Translations under genes and position numbers: made by a program
Part shown: positions 8,264-17,708 of the stretch, one piece after another
Position numbering within the stretch: the stretch's first letter is position 1
How the letters are laid out: each line of letters starts with the position of its first letter
Assembly (NCBI GenBank): GCA_002085445.1
Contig: NBMI01000091.1
Location: forward strand, 1 to 44,819
Length of the DNA stretch: 44,819 nt
Direction of reading: 5' to 3'
From: Candidatus Parabeggiatoa sp. nov. 2
Lineage (GTDB): Bacteria > Pseudomonadota > Gammaproteobacteria > Beggiatoales > Beggiatoaceae
Notes under the pieces: model-generated
What the model was told of the DNA's origin: nothing
Seen by the model: the letters and a program-made list of their open reading frames with translations, nothing else
Databases searched by the model: none

Positions 8264-9310
8264 TCACGCAAACCACGGTGGCAGTTTCATAAGTATAAAA
8301 AGGCCCAATACCACTATCCACACTAACGTAATGGGAATAAACACTTTCCAGCCCAAACGCATAATTTGGTCATAACGGTAACGCGGAAAGGTGGCACGGA
8401 ACCATAGGAAAAAGAACAGGCAGAAAGCCACTTTAGCGACAAACCAGAATAAGCCCGGCACCCACGCAAACAGGGTTTCCAAAAGAGGTATTCCCTGAAA
8501 AGGTGATAGCCAGCCGCCCAAAAACATGATGGTAGCCAAGGCCGATATTAAAATCATATTGGCATACTCCGCCAAAAAGAAGACTGCAAAGAGCATCCCG
8601 GAATATTCTACATGAAAACCCACGATTTCAGATTCACCTTCAACCACATCAAAGGGGGCACGATTGGTTTCCGCTACGCCGGAAATAAAATACACTAAAA
8701 ATAATGGCAATAGCGGTAACCAAAACCAATGTAACACACTTCCGTCTTGGGCCGACACAATCTCGCCGAGATTTAAGCTGCTGGCGGCCATCAACACGCC
8801 GACTAAGGCAAAGCCCATCGCAATTTCATAGGAGACAATTTGTGCTGCCGAGCGTAATGCACCTAAAAACGCATATTTGGAATTGGAAGCCCATCCCGCA
8901 ATGATAACGCCATACACGCCAATAGAAGTCATGGCGAGAATGTATAGCAAGCCAACATTAATATCAGACAGTACCCAACCGTCCGCAAAAGGTATCACCG
9001 CCCATGCCGCTAAAGCGGGGCCAATCGCCAATATGGGTGCAATCACAAATAAGAAACGGTCAGCGTTTGAAGGAATAACGATTTCCTTAAACATTAACTT
9101 GACGGCATCGGCAATGGGCTGTCCAAAACCGCGCAAATTTCGTATGAGGGGTAGTAGTGATAAATTGACCCGATTGGGGCCAATACGCACTTGCATGTAG
9201 CCAATGATTTTGCGTTCAGCTAAAGTCAAATAAGCCACACACAGCATCAAGGGTATAACAATGATTAAAATATAGATCAGTGTCGTGGCTAGGTAAAAAA
9301 AGGTTTCCAT
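8264..9310 (-). CDS. nuoH: NADH-quinone oxidoreductase subunit H
   Basis: This is a membrane subunit that forms the quinone cavity together with NuoB and NuoD. I choose ATG 9310 ([18 protein letters not shown]), giving 348 residues. The upstream in-frame ATG at 9340 lies inside heptamer repeats and would only add [10 protein letters not shown]. Family motifs are seen: [35 protein letters not shown], the acidic [18 protein letters not shown] loop that faces the quinone site, and the C-terminal [25 protein letters not shown] lies upstream of the chosen start. Confidence 0.96.
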   Translation of the reverse strand: METFFYLATTLIYILIIVIPLMLCVAYLTLAERKIIGYMQVRIGPNRVNLSLLPLIRNLRGFGQPIADAVKLMFKEIVIPSNADRFLFVIAPILAIGPALAAWAVIPFADGWVLSDINVGLLYILAMTSIGVYGVIIAGWASNSKYAFLGALRSAAQIVSYEIAMGFALVGVLMAASSLNLGEIVSAQDGSVLHWFWLPLLPLFLVYFISGVAETNRAPFDVVEGESEIVGFHVEYSGMLFAVFFLAEYANMILISALATIMFLGGWLSPFQGIPLLETLFAWVPGLFWFVAKVAFCLFFFLWFRATFPRYRYDQIMRLGWKVFIPITLVWIVVLGLFILMKLPPWFA

Positions 9311-9325
9311 AATAAGGCGTTCCGT

Positions 9326-9366
9326 TTTTTCAGTGATCATTTTTTCAGTGATCAGTGATCACTGAT
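9326..9366. repeat. Heptamer repeats CACTGAA/TGATCAC upstream of nuoH
   Basis: On the minus strand the block reads as CACTGA-type words separated by 7-8 bases, directly upstream of the nuoH ribosome site and overlapping its alternative start. Confidence 0.7.
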
Positions 9367-9863
9367 TCGTTTAGAAGTTCAGGAGTTAATGCCGGGTGGA
9401 TTGTGCCTTAAGGTCAATCCACCCTACCTAACTCTACTTTGTCACATTATCCAAACTAAACAAAAACGGTTTGATGCTACGTCAAGTCACTTCTATGCGC
9501 GCTGCGCGAAGCGTGAAAAAATTCAATCTGACAAACTCAATCTTAGTACTTACGCACAAAAAATATAGCTATTTTATTTCAATGATTCGGACGAGAACTT
9601 GTCATTTCGACCAACGGGAGAAATCTTGAATTGACAAAAACGAGTATTGTTACAAATATTAATTAAATCAAATAATTAGGTAAAAATGTCCGAAGTCTTG
9701 TGATTTTACTGTTTTAAAAATTTCACGTTGATGAATCCGTAAATTTGTAACTCACTGAATACTAAAATAATTTTATTTGTCAATGCGTAAGTCCTAAATA
9801 TGACAAAGTAGAACTAACTACCATTCGCTATTCGCTATTCACCATCAACGAATTTCGCGTAAG
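9341..9863. other. nuoG-nuoH spacer: palindromes and a MITE
   Basis: No gene is seen in 520 bp. The spacer holds a GGGTGGATTG...CAATCCACCC palindrome (about 9394-9424), a 253-bp MITE (9544-9796), and an outer inverted pair CTACTTTGTCA / TGACAAAGTAG (about 9433 and 9802) that surrounds the MITE. Confidence 0.6.
9544..9796. mobile_element. MITE with TA-bounded ACTTACGCA termini
   Basis: The ends are TAGTACTTACGCA (9544-9556) and, inverted, TAGGACTTACGCA (9784-9796). They match at 12 of 13 positions and both begin with TA, which would fit the TA target duplication of IS630/mariner-type transposases (inference). The 253-bp interior has no open frame. Lone end copies lie near 4317-4333 and about 17551. 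Confidence 0.75.
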
Positions 9864-12242
9864 TTAAGTTGTAGCACTCAGTTCAATTGAACCATGCCAT
9901 GCCCCCAATTCGAGGTTGGCAGTTTGTCCCGCATAAATCAACACACCGTCATCAGGGACGCGATCATCAATAGCCACCGGCAAAGTCACGTTTGCACCAT
10001 TGAGTTTGACTTGGACTTTTTTGTCTTCACCCAAACTCAATTGTGTGGCAACGTTAGCATTAATATGCACACCTTCGACTATTTTAGCATCTATCGTTTC
10101 TTGTAACGCACCGGCACGACGTACCAAAGCGTCTACCGAATAAATCGGCATTTCAGTGATGCGTTGCAATCCCTTGGTTGTCTCGAATTTCAAGGTTTCG
10201 GGAATTTGCCATGCGACTCCATTATCAGCCGTTTTATCACCGACTTGTTGACGCAATTCATCGCGCACTTGAAAGGAGGCCGTATAATCAAATCCGTCAA
10301 GCTTAAATAGATTACCTAATACACGCAAAATTTTCCAGGTAGGACGCGCCTCGCCCGGTGGATTGACAGCGCCACTAAAACTTTGCCATCGGCCCTCGCC
10401 ATTGACATAAGTCCCTGATGTTTCTGCAAATAAAGCCATGGGCAAAATGACATCAGCATAACTTTCCATTGTTGGCGTATGGTAGCCACTTAACGATACC
10501 ACAAAATCGGCCTCTTTTAGCACTGCCAACGCCGCCGCACCATTGAAACTCTCCAATTCTGGCTCAAGGCCTAGCAACACATAGCCCTTCAGGCCTTGAG
10601 TGAGCATAGTATGTGCGTCCAAGCCCACAGTCTCAACCGGCTCACCGGCCGCACTCCGATGCGGCAAGACACCCGCTAACCACGCCCCGGCCGTATTATT
10701 TGCGTCTCCCAAATATCCTAAATTAGCACCACTTAATTTGGCAATGGTTACAGCCAAAGCACGAATCACGGAAAATTGTGGATGGGCGGTGGCTAAATGA
10801 CCAAGCAACACCGTCCCCTTATTACCACTACGCATAAATTGGGCAATGGCACGTTGACTCTCATTGACTGACACGTCGGCCAACAAGTCTTCCATACTGG
10901 CGGGGATGAGTGTAGAGCGCTTTTCTAATAACGCTTTAGCAATCCCGGCCAAATTATCCACCCAAGCGGCCGGCGCGGCAATGATTTTGTCGGCCATCGG
11001 AAAATTAAATTCATAATCGACGGGGTTGACCATCATGACTTTCGCGCCGCGCTGAGTGGCTTTACGCAAACGATGATTGAGCAACGGTTGATCTTTGCAA
11101 AGATGCGAGCCAATGACTAAAGCCGCGTCGCACTGTTCCAAATCGGCAATCGCTTGGCCTAAATAAGGAAATAATGGGGCCTCATTTTGATCGCTAAAAT
11201 CCACTTGACGGAGACGATGGTCAATGTTTTGGCTACCGATACCCCGCATAAGCTTTTGTAATAAATACAATTCTTCTACTGTGGCCGTGGGCGACGCTAA
11301 GGCCCCAATTGACGTACTTTGATGCGCGTCCATGACGCGCTTGAGGCCTTCGGCCGCAAACGCTAAAGCTTTTTCCCAATCAGTCGTTTGCCAAGAACCG
11401 TCTACTTTAATCATGGGAGCAGTCAGGCGATCCTCGGCGGTTAAGCCATCATAACTAAAGCGATCCCGATCAGAAATCCAGACTTCATTCACCGCCTCAT
11501 TTTCTTTCGGCGCTACTCGCATGACTTGATTGTTGCGGATATGCAGATGAATATTAGAACCCACCGCATCATGGGGCGCAATTGTATCACGTTGCTGCAT
11601 TTCCCAAGCGCGGGCCGAAAAACGGAAAGGTTTAGAAGTCAACGCGCCAACGGGGCACACATCAATCATATTGCCCGACAATTCAGATGTGATATTTTTT
11701 TCAATATAAGTCCCGATTTTAGTATGCTCACCGCGCCCCGGGGCGCCCATTTCTTGAATACCGGTAATTTCTTGGCTAAAGCGCACACAGCGAGTGCAAT
11801 GGATGCAGCGCGTCATTTCTGTGGCAATGAGCGGCCCTAAATTTTTATCACTCTGGACGCGCTTGCCTTCTTGATAATGCGAGACATCCTTGCCATAACC
11901 CATTGCAATATCTTGCAATTCACACTCACCGCCTTGATCACAAATGGGGCAATCTAGCGGGTGATTAATGAGCAAAAACTCCATCACCGCATTTTGGGCA
12001 GTGAGTGCTTTTTCCGAGCGGGTAAACACCTTCATGCCATCCATCACAGGCGTAGCACAGGCAGGCATGGGTTTGGGCGCTCTTTCTACGTTTACCAAAC
12101 ACATGCGACAATTAGCCGCCACCGAAAGTTTTTTGTGATAACAGAAACGGGGGATGTCTATCCCGTTGGCATCTGCTATTTCAATCAGCATTTGACCGGC
12201 TTCTGCTTGATAGGATTTGCCGTCTATTTCAATCGTTACCAT
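9864..12242 (-). CDS. nuoG: NADH-quinone oxidoreductase subunit G
   Basis: This is the large iron-sulfur subunit of the NADH-oxidising arm, 792 residues. The N-terminal [2Fe-2S] ligands are C34, C45, C48 and C62. The N5 cluster ligands are H94, C98, C101 and C107 (NHPLDCPICDQGGECELQD). The N4 cluster ligands are C146, C149, C152 and C196. The rest is a molybdopterin-oxidoreductase-like domain that carries no cofactor in the family. GGAT precedes the ATG. It is separated from nuoF by 2.8 kb with a toxin-antitoxin pair and from nuoH by a MITE-bearing spacer. Confidence 0.97.
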   Translation of the reverse strand: MVTIEIDGKSYQAEAGQMLIEIADANGIDIPRFCYHKKLSVAANCRMCLVNVERAPKPMPACATPVMDGMKVFTRSEKALTAQNAVMEFLLINHPLDCPICDQGGECELQDIAMGYGKDVSHYQEGKRVQSDKNLGPLIATEMTRCIHCTRCVRFSQEITGIQEMGAPGRGEHTKIGTYIEKNITSELSGNMIDVCPVGALTSKPFRFSARAWEMQQRDTIAPHDAVGSNIHLHIRNNQVMRVAPKENEAVNEVWISDRDRFSYDGLTAEDRLTAPMIKVDGSWQTTDWEKALAFAAEGLKRVMDAHQSTSIGALASPTATVEELYLLQKLMRGIGSQNIDHRLRQVDFSDQNEAPLFPYLGQAIADLEQCDAALVIGSHLCKDQPLLNHRLRKATQRGAKVMMVNPVDYEFNFPMADKIIAAPAAWVDNLAGIAKALLEKRSTLIPASMEDLLADVSVNESQRAIAQFMRSGNKGTVLLGHLATAHPQFSVIRALAVTIAKLSGANLGYLGDANNTAGAWLAGVLPHRSAAGEPVETVGLDAHTMLTQGLKGYVLLGLEPELESFNGAAALAVLKEADFVVSLSGYHTPTMESYADVILPMALFAETSGTYVNGEGRWQSFSGAVNPPGEARPTWKILRVLGNLFKLDGFDYTASFQVRDELRQQVGDKTADNGVAWQIPETLKFETTKGLQRITEMPIYSVDALVRRAGALQETIDAKIVEGVHINANVATQLSLGEDKKVQVKLNGANVTLPVAIDDRVPDDGVLIYAGQTANLELGAWHGSIELSATT

Positions 12243-12570
12243 TTTTTTATCCGTTCTAAACTAAATCTTGCACGGGCATTTTTCGATTTGGATAAATTAT
12301 AGTTGCAAAATCTATAGAAAAATAATAGTTCCTGCTTTAAGTGGGCTGATTGACTGTCAGTTGCAAGCAACCTATCTCTCGACACACAGAACTGTGCAGT
12401 TCTAGCCCACCCGATACACTACGAATATCGGGCCTTGCTTCGCTCGGAAACAACGTTCTTCGCTCTCGCGTCACTCGTCAAGCGTTTTTGATAACCGTGA
12501 CACACCCCTTTTCTATCCTTCAAATCGGGGAGTCTTGCATAAGTCAACTCACAGCGATAGAGGGTGATGA

Positions 12571-12610
12571 TAATTGTTAATAATTAATTGTTAATAATTA
12601 ATTATTAATG
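12571..12610. repeat. AT-rich heptamer repeat block
   Basis: AATTGTT and AATAATT words alternate with 7-base spacing, the TTAACAA-type variant also seen near the tRNA-Leu and secG. Confidence 0.75.
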
Positions 12611-12810
12611 ATAATACCGATTCATTTAGGTTAACAAAAGTTAACAATAGCACTCTTAATAATTTAAGAGAGGGTGAATCTACGACCATTATCATGGGAA
12701 ATGGTCGCTTTATACAATCCTATTGACTTGGTTATCGTCAACTAATCGGATTATCAGTTTCAGGTTATACAGCCAACATGACGTACTGAACGCAAGCCCC
12801 AGCCACTTTA
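12610..12810 (-). repeat. Decayed copy of the small-ORF dispersed element
   Basis: It shares TTCATTT..GTTAACAAAAGTTAACAATAGCACTC with 7430-7465, and further on 'GAACCA...TACTGAAC' and '..ATTGTATAAAGCG' positions. The reading frame is broken. Confidence 0.5.
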
Positions 12811-13540
12811 GAACCTTTTTACTTTTATAAGGTATTTTATCGGAAAAAATGACAGTTTTTAAGACTATTAGCTTTTGTTAGAATTTATCAAGAAATTGAT
12901 TACTATACGCTAACCTTCAAAAAAAGATCACTGTGAACGCTCACTTCTCACTGAAAACTATAAAACGACTGGTGAGCCAATTCAAAACGCCAGCTATTGT
13001 AAATCAAGGTGGTTTATTTTTGGCTTGTTCTCAAGACATAAGGTGCTATAAATTGCTATTTAAGAGAGAAGTTTAAAAACGGGAGGGCGTATAAAATGAG
13101 TCCACTCATTTGCTCTCAATTTCGTGTTGTTATTTTACCTTGATAATCAAAAAATTATCTAGCAAAAACCCAAACCTATTTTTAATAAAGCCAAGAATCA
13201 AGCCGCTTTTGCCAAAGCGAGGCCAAAACGAGCGAGTGACTGATTGCGAAGGCTGAGGCATAGTATCCAATTTATTAACAAACATTAACAAAATATACCA
13301 ATTGCAATCAATCTGTTTACCCACCTTCTCTGCATTGACTGATGATGCTCTTGAATTTTTGGAGCAAGTCCTTATAATTATTAGGTGAGCGCAGAGCTTC
13401 TTTTGGGTGTGGTTCTTTTGAGAATCGTTGGTTAGGTCAAATGGCGAGCGTAGGTGAGTTGCTTTCCTATTTGGCAATCCAATGAGGTTCTTTCATACCG
13501 ATAACCAAGGATCGAGAAGATAACCCCATTTATGTGCCCG

Positions 13541-13646
13541 AAACGAAAGTTAGGGCTTTGGGAGATACCCCCTCACGAAACTTCGGTTTTGTGTGCATTA
13601 ATTGGCAATTGTTAACAATTGTTAATTAAAAGGGATCGGAATATCT
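13541..13646. repeat. 105-bp direct repeat, copy 1
   Basis: The first 93 or so bases (AAACGAAAGTTAGGGC... to ...TTAATTAAAA) are identical to 17604-17693, and similarity continues for another dozen bases. It contains the 16-bp perfect palindrome CAATTGTTAACAATTG. The second copy forms the 3' end of the COG4748-type gene. Confidence 0.9.
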
Positions 13647-14401
13647 CTTTTTAATTAAAATCAATCATTTGTAAAATGAAGGCCAAACGGGTTCCGCTCA
13701 GTATTGAGCTAAAGCCTAGATATTCTTTAGAAAGAGTATGGGAAAAACAGACAAAACACCCCCCTAACTTGCATCTTATCCATTGCAACGCTAATCCTAA
13801 ACCGATATTGATTTGTAATCAAGCTTTCTCGACGGGTGGGATTAAAAATGTGGCAAGTCCCAATCAAAGACCTGCACAATCCCTTGGTAGTCCCTACCAA
13901 GCTAGGCCATTCTTAAAAATCAGTGACTTATAGTGGTTGGTGGGCCTATTGAGTCAGGTACACCCGTTGAGTCCCCAAACGCCCCCTTGGTATTTACGGG
14001 TTTTTTGGGTTAATTTACATAGTAACAGTGTATATCTTATGCGGCTGCACCTCACAGCGTTATAAGCCCTCGCTTTTGATGAGGTAATGGGTTCTCGGAA
14101 CGAGTTTATTCTTAAAAACTTCTGGTTATAACGGATGAAAGGGGAGGCTTTAATTTCATTTTAAGGGGGTTCAAATTCGCGCTCACTGGTGATTTTAAAA
14201 AGGGTTAATGATTACCGGTGATAACTCATTTTCCTAAAAAAAACAATCAGTTATTTTAAAACGGGTTATCATTAACCTTGAATAGTTAACAATTAACAAT
14301 TAGCTAGAAACAGCCGAGAGTCACCAAAGAACCACAAATTATGATCCACCCCTTTCATCTGTTACAATCAGAAAAACTTTTGCCGCGAAACCAATTACCG
14401 C

Positions 14402-14716
14402 TTACAAAACGGCTTTCACACGCTCCAACATTTTATCTGTCACTTTAGCACGGCGTTCTATCTTGCCAATATAAGCGGTTGAAACCCATAATCGCTGTGC
14501 GAGTTCCTCTCTCGTGATATGCGCTTGAATCCTCGCTAATGCAACCGGATTTTCTACATAATTAGCAGGGTCAAACGGGATAGACTCATCGCCGTCTTCT
14601 TCTTGATTTTCTTCTGCTAACTCTTCTATTTGTCCTTTTAAGGCTTGGTAAATCTCAATAGGCAAAAGTACATATTCATCTTTGCCTTCCACCGACTTGA
14701 TAACTTGCAATGTCAT
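14402..14716 (-). CDS. XRE-family antitoxin partner of the ParE/RelE-type toxin
   Basis: This 104-residue protein has an N-terminal segment (DEYVLLPIEIYQALKGQIEELAEE) typical of antitoxins that embrace ParE/RelE toxins, an acidic linker (about 35-50), and a C-terminal XRE helix-turn-helix (residues about 60-100, ITREELAQRLWVSTAYIGKIE). AAGGTG lies 8 bases before the ATG. It follows the toxin gene by 21 bp. It probably binds its own promoter and neutralises the toxin, by family analogy. The pair sits between nuoF and nuoG and reads in the nuo direction. Confidence 0.8.
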   Translation of the reverse strand: MTLQVIKSVEGKDEYVLLPIEIYQALKGQIEELAEENQEEDGDESIPFDPANYVENPVALARIQAHITREELAQRLWVSTAYIGKIERRAKVTDKMLERVKAVL

Positions 14717-14737
14717 TCGTAAGCACCTTTGCGTGGC

Positions 14738-14974
14738 TTAATTTTTTTCAATTGTAATTACTTTGACAACGTCTTGTCTATCAAAAATAACACGCCAATC
14801 ACCTACACGTAAGCGGTAAAAATTTTCTCCTTGTGGCCGCTTTATATCCAACTTTGGCTCATCTGGATTTAGCCCAAGTAAATCAATTTTTCCGGTTATC
14901 CGTAAGCGCTCTGCTGGGGTTAAACGCCTCAGCACACGATCTGCTGCATGTTTGATGATAATCTCGTAAGGCAT
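14738..14974 (-). CDS. ParE/RelE-superfamily toxin
   Basis: The 78-residue protein has the compact RelE/ParE fold signature: helices ADRVLRRLTPAERLRITGKID, then FYRLRVGDWRVIFDRQDVVKVITI, the RxRxGDWRxxF core of the family. Members either cleave mRNA at the ribosome or poison gyrase. Which applies here cannot be told from sequence. GGGATGA precedes the ATG. The antitoxin gene follows 21 bp later. An inserted TA pair inside a housekeeping operon may help fix the insertion, which is an inference. Confidence 0.82.
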   Translation of the reverse strand: MPYEIIIKHAADRVLRRLTPAERLRITGKIDLLGLNPDEPKLDIKRPQGENFYRLRVGDWRVIFDRQDVVKVITIEKN

Positions 14975-15070
14975 AACTCATCCCGTTTTCTCTATAGGTT
15001 ATGGTGGATAGTTGTGGTGGACACAATTGTGTCCATCCGACATTACTACACGCACCACAACGAAAAAGTA

Positions 15071-16348
15071 TTAGGCTGCAACCATGCTTTTGCCATGGTC
15101 AATATAATACTGAAACTCCTCCCTGAAATTTTTCACAAAAGCAATGACAGGCATCGCAGCGGCATCCCCTAACGCACAAATTGTCCGCCCACCAATTTTG
15201 TCAGCGACATCCGTCAACAAGTCTAAATCTTCCTGCCGCCCTTTGCCATGATAAATACGGTGTACGATACGCGCCATCCAGCCGGTGCCTTCCCGGCACG
15301 GCGTACATTGTCCACAGGATTCCTCATAATAAAAATGAGAAATCCGCGCTAACACCTTTACCATATCGGTAATGTCATCCATAACGATTACCGCGCCTGA
15401 GCCTAACATGGAACCGGCTTTGGCCATTGAGTCATAGTCCATCGTCAAGCCCATCATCACCTCGGCTTTGAGTACGGGGGTAGAAGAACCGCCCGGAATC
15501 ACCGCTTTCAATTTGCGCCCATTCCACACGCCGCCGGCCATTTCTAATAATTCAGCAAAGGGTGTCCCCATTGGGATTTCATAATTACCCGGCTTATTGA
15601 CATGCCCAGAGACGGAAAACAGTTTAGGGCCGCCATTATTCGGTTTGCCGATATTTAAAAACCAGTCAGCACCGTTGTTTAGAATGCTAGGCACTGAGGC
15701 TAGGGTTTCGGCATTATTAATTGTGGTGGGTTTGCCATACAAACCATAGGCGGCCGGAAACGGCGGTTTATAGCGCGGTTGGCCTTTTTTGCCTTCGAGG
15801 GATTCTAACAGGGCCGTTTCCTCACCGCAGATATAGGCACCGGCACCGTGATGGGTATAAATATCAATATCGACACCTGAGCCTAAAATGTTTTTGCCCA
15901 GCAAACCGGCATTGTAGGCCTCCTCCAGTGCCGCTTCAAAACGATCAATCGGTTCGCAAAATTCGCCGCGAATATAGTTGTAACCCACCGTAGCGCCTAT
16001 CGTGTAACAGGCGATTGCCATGCCTTCAATGATGGCATGAGGATTATAGCGCAAAATATCCCGGTCTTTAAAAGTCCCCGGTTCTCCTTCGTCAGAGTTA
16101 CATGCCAAGTATTTTTGCCCCGGCTTATCGCGCACCGACAACATGAAACTCCATTTCAAACCGGCCGAAAATCCGGCACCGCCGCGCCCACGTAAGGCCG
16201 AGGCCTTTAATTGGTCAATAATGTCCTTGGGGGGCGTTTTTTCTTGTAACACTTGACGCAGTGCCTTGTAACCGCCCGTGCTTTCATAGACAGGAAGTGT
16301 CCATGATTGATCCAAATGGATGTGTTTAAAACAAAGTTCATTTGCCAT
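15071..16348 (-). CDS. nuoF: NADH-quinone oxidoreductase subunit F (NADH/FMN-binding)
   Basis: This is the NADH-oxidising subunit, 425 residues, full length. The NADH loop [13 protein letters not shown] (54-66), the FMN/NADH segment [17 protein letters not shown] (83-99) and [13 protein letters not shown] (168-180) are present. The N3 [4Fe-4S] cluster ligands are C345, C348, C351 ([12 protein letters not shown]) and C391 (TICALGDAA). AGGAA lies 6 bases before the ATG. It lies 5.1 kb from nuoE, with a Uma2-type gene only 35 bp upstream. Confidence 0.97.
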   Translation of the reverse strand: MANELCFKHIHLDQSWTLPVYESTGGYKALRQVLQEKTPPKDIIDQLKASALRGRGGAGFSAGLKWSFMLSVRDKPGQKYLACNSDEGEPGTFKDRDILRYNPHAIIEGMAIACYTIGATVGYNYIRGEFCEPIDRFEAALEEAYNAGLLGKNILGSGVDIDIYTHHGAGAYICGEETALLESLEGKKGQPRYKPPFPAAYGLYGKPTTINNAETLASVPSILNNGADWFLNIGKPNNGGPKLFSVSGHVNKPGNYEIPMGTPFAELLEMAGGVWNGRKLKAVIPGGSSTPVLKAEVMMGLTMDYDSMAKAGSMLGSGAVIVMDDITDMVKVLARISHFYYEESCGQCTPCREGTGWMARIVHRIYHGKGRQEDLDLLTDVADKIGGRTICALGDAAAMPVIAFVKNFREEFQYYIDHGKSMVAA

Positions 16349-16383
16349 AACTCATTCCTAGTCTTACACGCTTATGGATGAAA

Positions 16384-16872
16384 TTAATTTCTACGTTTAC
16401 GTTTAATTTGCTTTGGAAAATCAGGGGATCGCACCGAATGTTCTGTCGGCCCTTGGCTATTGTAAAAGTAGAGTTTGCCTTTTTTATCACAAATCCACAC
16501 TTCTTCGGCCCCAGCCTCAAGATACAAGGCTTTTTTTTCCAACATTTCTGTCAGGGTATTGCTCCCTGATTTCACTTCAACGCATATTTCAGGCGCAATC
16601 GATGCCGCAGTTTCATCTAAAATAATATCGGCTCTCTCATCTGATACCCAAACGACATCGGCTACTTTAACCCCATCAGTGGTTTCAATCGCCAATTCAG
16701 GCATGATAATCCCTGTTGTTAGAGATGATTCTAACAAGGTTTGTATTTTTCCTTGATAAAATGAATGAATCACTTTAGCCGGACTCATTACAATTTGTCC
16801 CCATTTATTCAATTCTATTTTAAACGGTAAATTTTGCAGGTTTTTATCTTCACATATTTCCTGCCAATTCAT
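16384..16872 (-). CDS. Uma2-family (DUF820) putative PD-(D/E)XK protein
   Basis: The 162-residue protein matches Uma2/DUF820: VKVADVVWVSDERAD (with D72), then APEICVEVKS (E99 and K101) and the helix EMLEKKALYLEAGAEEVWICD. These residues form the nuclease-like core. The family is abundant in cyanobacteria and Beggiatoaceae but its function is unsettled. An AAGGAG ribosome site 6-7 bases before the ATG is the strongest in this region. The C-terminus is very basic (KQIKRKRRN). It lies directly upstream of nuoF in the same direction. Confidence 0.8.
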   Translation of the reverse strand: MNWQEICEDKNLQNLPFKIELNKWGQIVMSPAKVIHSFYQGKIQTLLESSLTTGIIMPELAIETTDGVKVADVVWVSDERADIILDETAASIAPEICVEVKSGSNTLTEMLEKKALYLEAGAEEVWICDKKGKLYFYNSQGPTEHSVRSPDFPKQIKRKRRN

Positions 16873-17603
16873 TGTTTTACTCCTTAAATATAATTCACAA
16901 AGCGATACTCAACACCGCTAAAAGTTATCTCGCTTCGCTCGTTATACTCAACACCGCTAAATGTTATGAAAAGCACCAGCCTCTGGCTGCACCTACTGGC
17001 TCTGAGTGGGATGTCAGGGGATTGATCCAGATATCAAAACGGGCCTGTATGAGGCCGAAATTCTCATTTTTATATAATTAAATCATGTTGTTATAGACAA
17101 TTAGACTGGCTGCATTCAGGAACGACGCATTGACAAATATCGTTATATCAATTTTTCATTGAGTTTCAAACGGTTAATAAATTAAAGTGGCTTTCCTTAA
17201 GGGTTAAAAACACCGGTGATTTTGAGTTCAAATAGGGGAGGGTTAAAAAAGGCTTTATAAAAACAAAAACCTTATCATAAAATTTTTTTTGATCAAATAG
17301 GACTGACACCTTGACAAAATTAATTTATTTAGTATTCAATCATTTACGTCTAAAAAGCCTAGTACTCTATCAATGTTCTATTGACGGGTAACACCGTTTT
17401 AACTTGGCACGGCCATTAATTCTCTGGCACTGCCAAACTAAAGTTTGGACGACTGCCAAACTAAACTCCTGCCAGACAAAAATATGCATGCGAGCGTTTA
17501 AATTCATCGTGCCAATTTCACAAATCATTTAGGAACACTATATTTTTTGATAGTGCGTAAGTTCTATCATTGAATTGTTATGAAAATTTGGAATTCTATA
17601 TTA
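16873..17603. other. Gene-free spacer upstream of Uma2 gene
   Basis: No gene is recognised. It has a doubled TACTCAACACCGCTAAA.GTTAT (about 16905-16965), a doubled TGCCAAACTAAA word (17430-17465, also present near 2108), and a GTGCGTAAGTTCTA word near 17551 resembling the end of the MITE at 9544-9796. Confidence 0.5.
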
Positions 17604-17708
17604 AAACGAAAGTTAGGGCTTTGGGAGATACCCCCTCACGAAACTTCGGTTTTGTGTGCATTAATTGGCAATTGTTAACAATTGTTAATTAAAATGTATC
17701 GGAATATA
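17604..17708. repeat. 105-bp direct repeat, copy 2
   Basis: Nearly identical to 13541-13646, including the palindrome CAATTGTTAACAATTG. Here it overlaps the last codons and the stop of the COG4748-type gene. Confidence 0.9.

Larger units (their letters stand above)
12243..14401. other. 2.2-kb gene-free region between nuoG and the TA pair
   Basis: I see no convincing gene. Open frames at 12350-12580 (+), 13130-13477 (-) and 13676-13933 (+) lack family resemblance and include low-complexity repeat DNA. Recognisable contents are heptamer repeats (12571-12610 and about 14280-14305), a decayed copy of the small-ORF element (12610-12810), the 105-bp repeat at 13541-13646, and TTAACAAACATTAACAA near 13275. 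Confidence 0.6.

Noticed and set aside
12350-12580. 76-codon plus-strand frame in the nuoF-nuoG gap
   Set aside because: It runs through repeats rich in CGCTCG words and heptamers; no support.
13130-13933. Frames of 115 codons (-) and 85 codons (+)
   Set aside because: Composition looks like translated intergenic DNA and no motif is visible; the repeat at 13541 lies between them.
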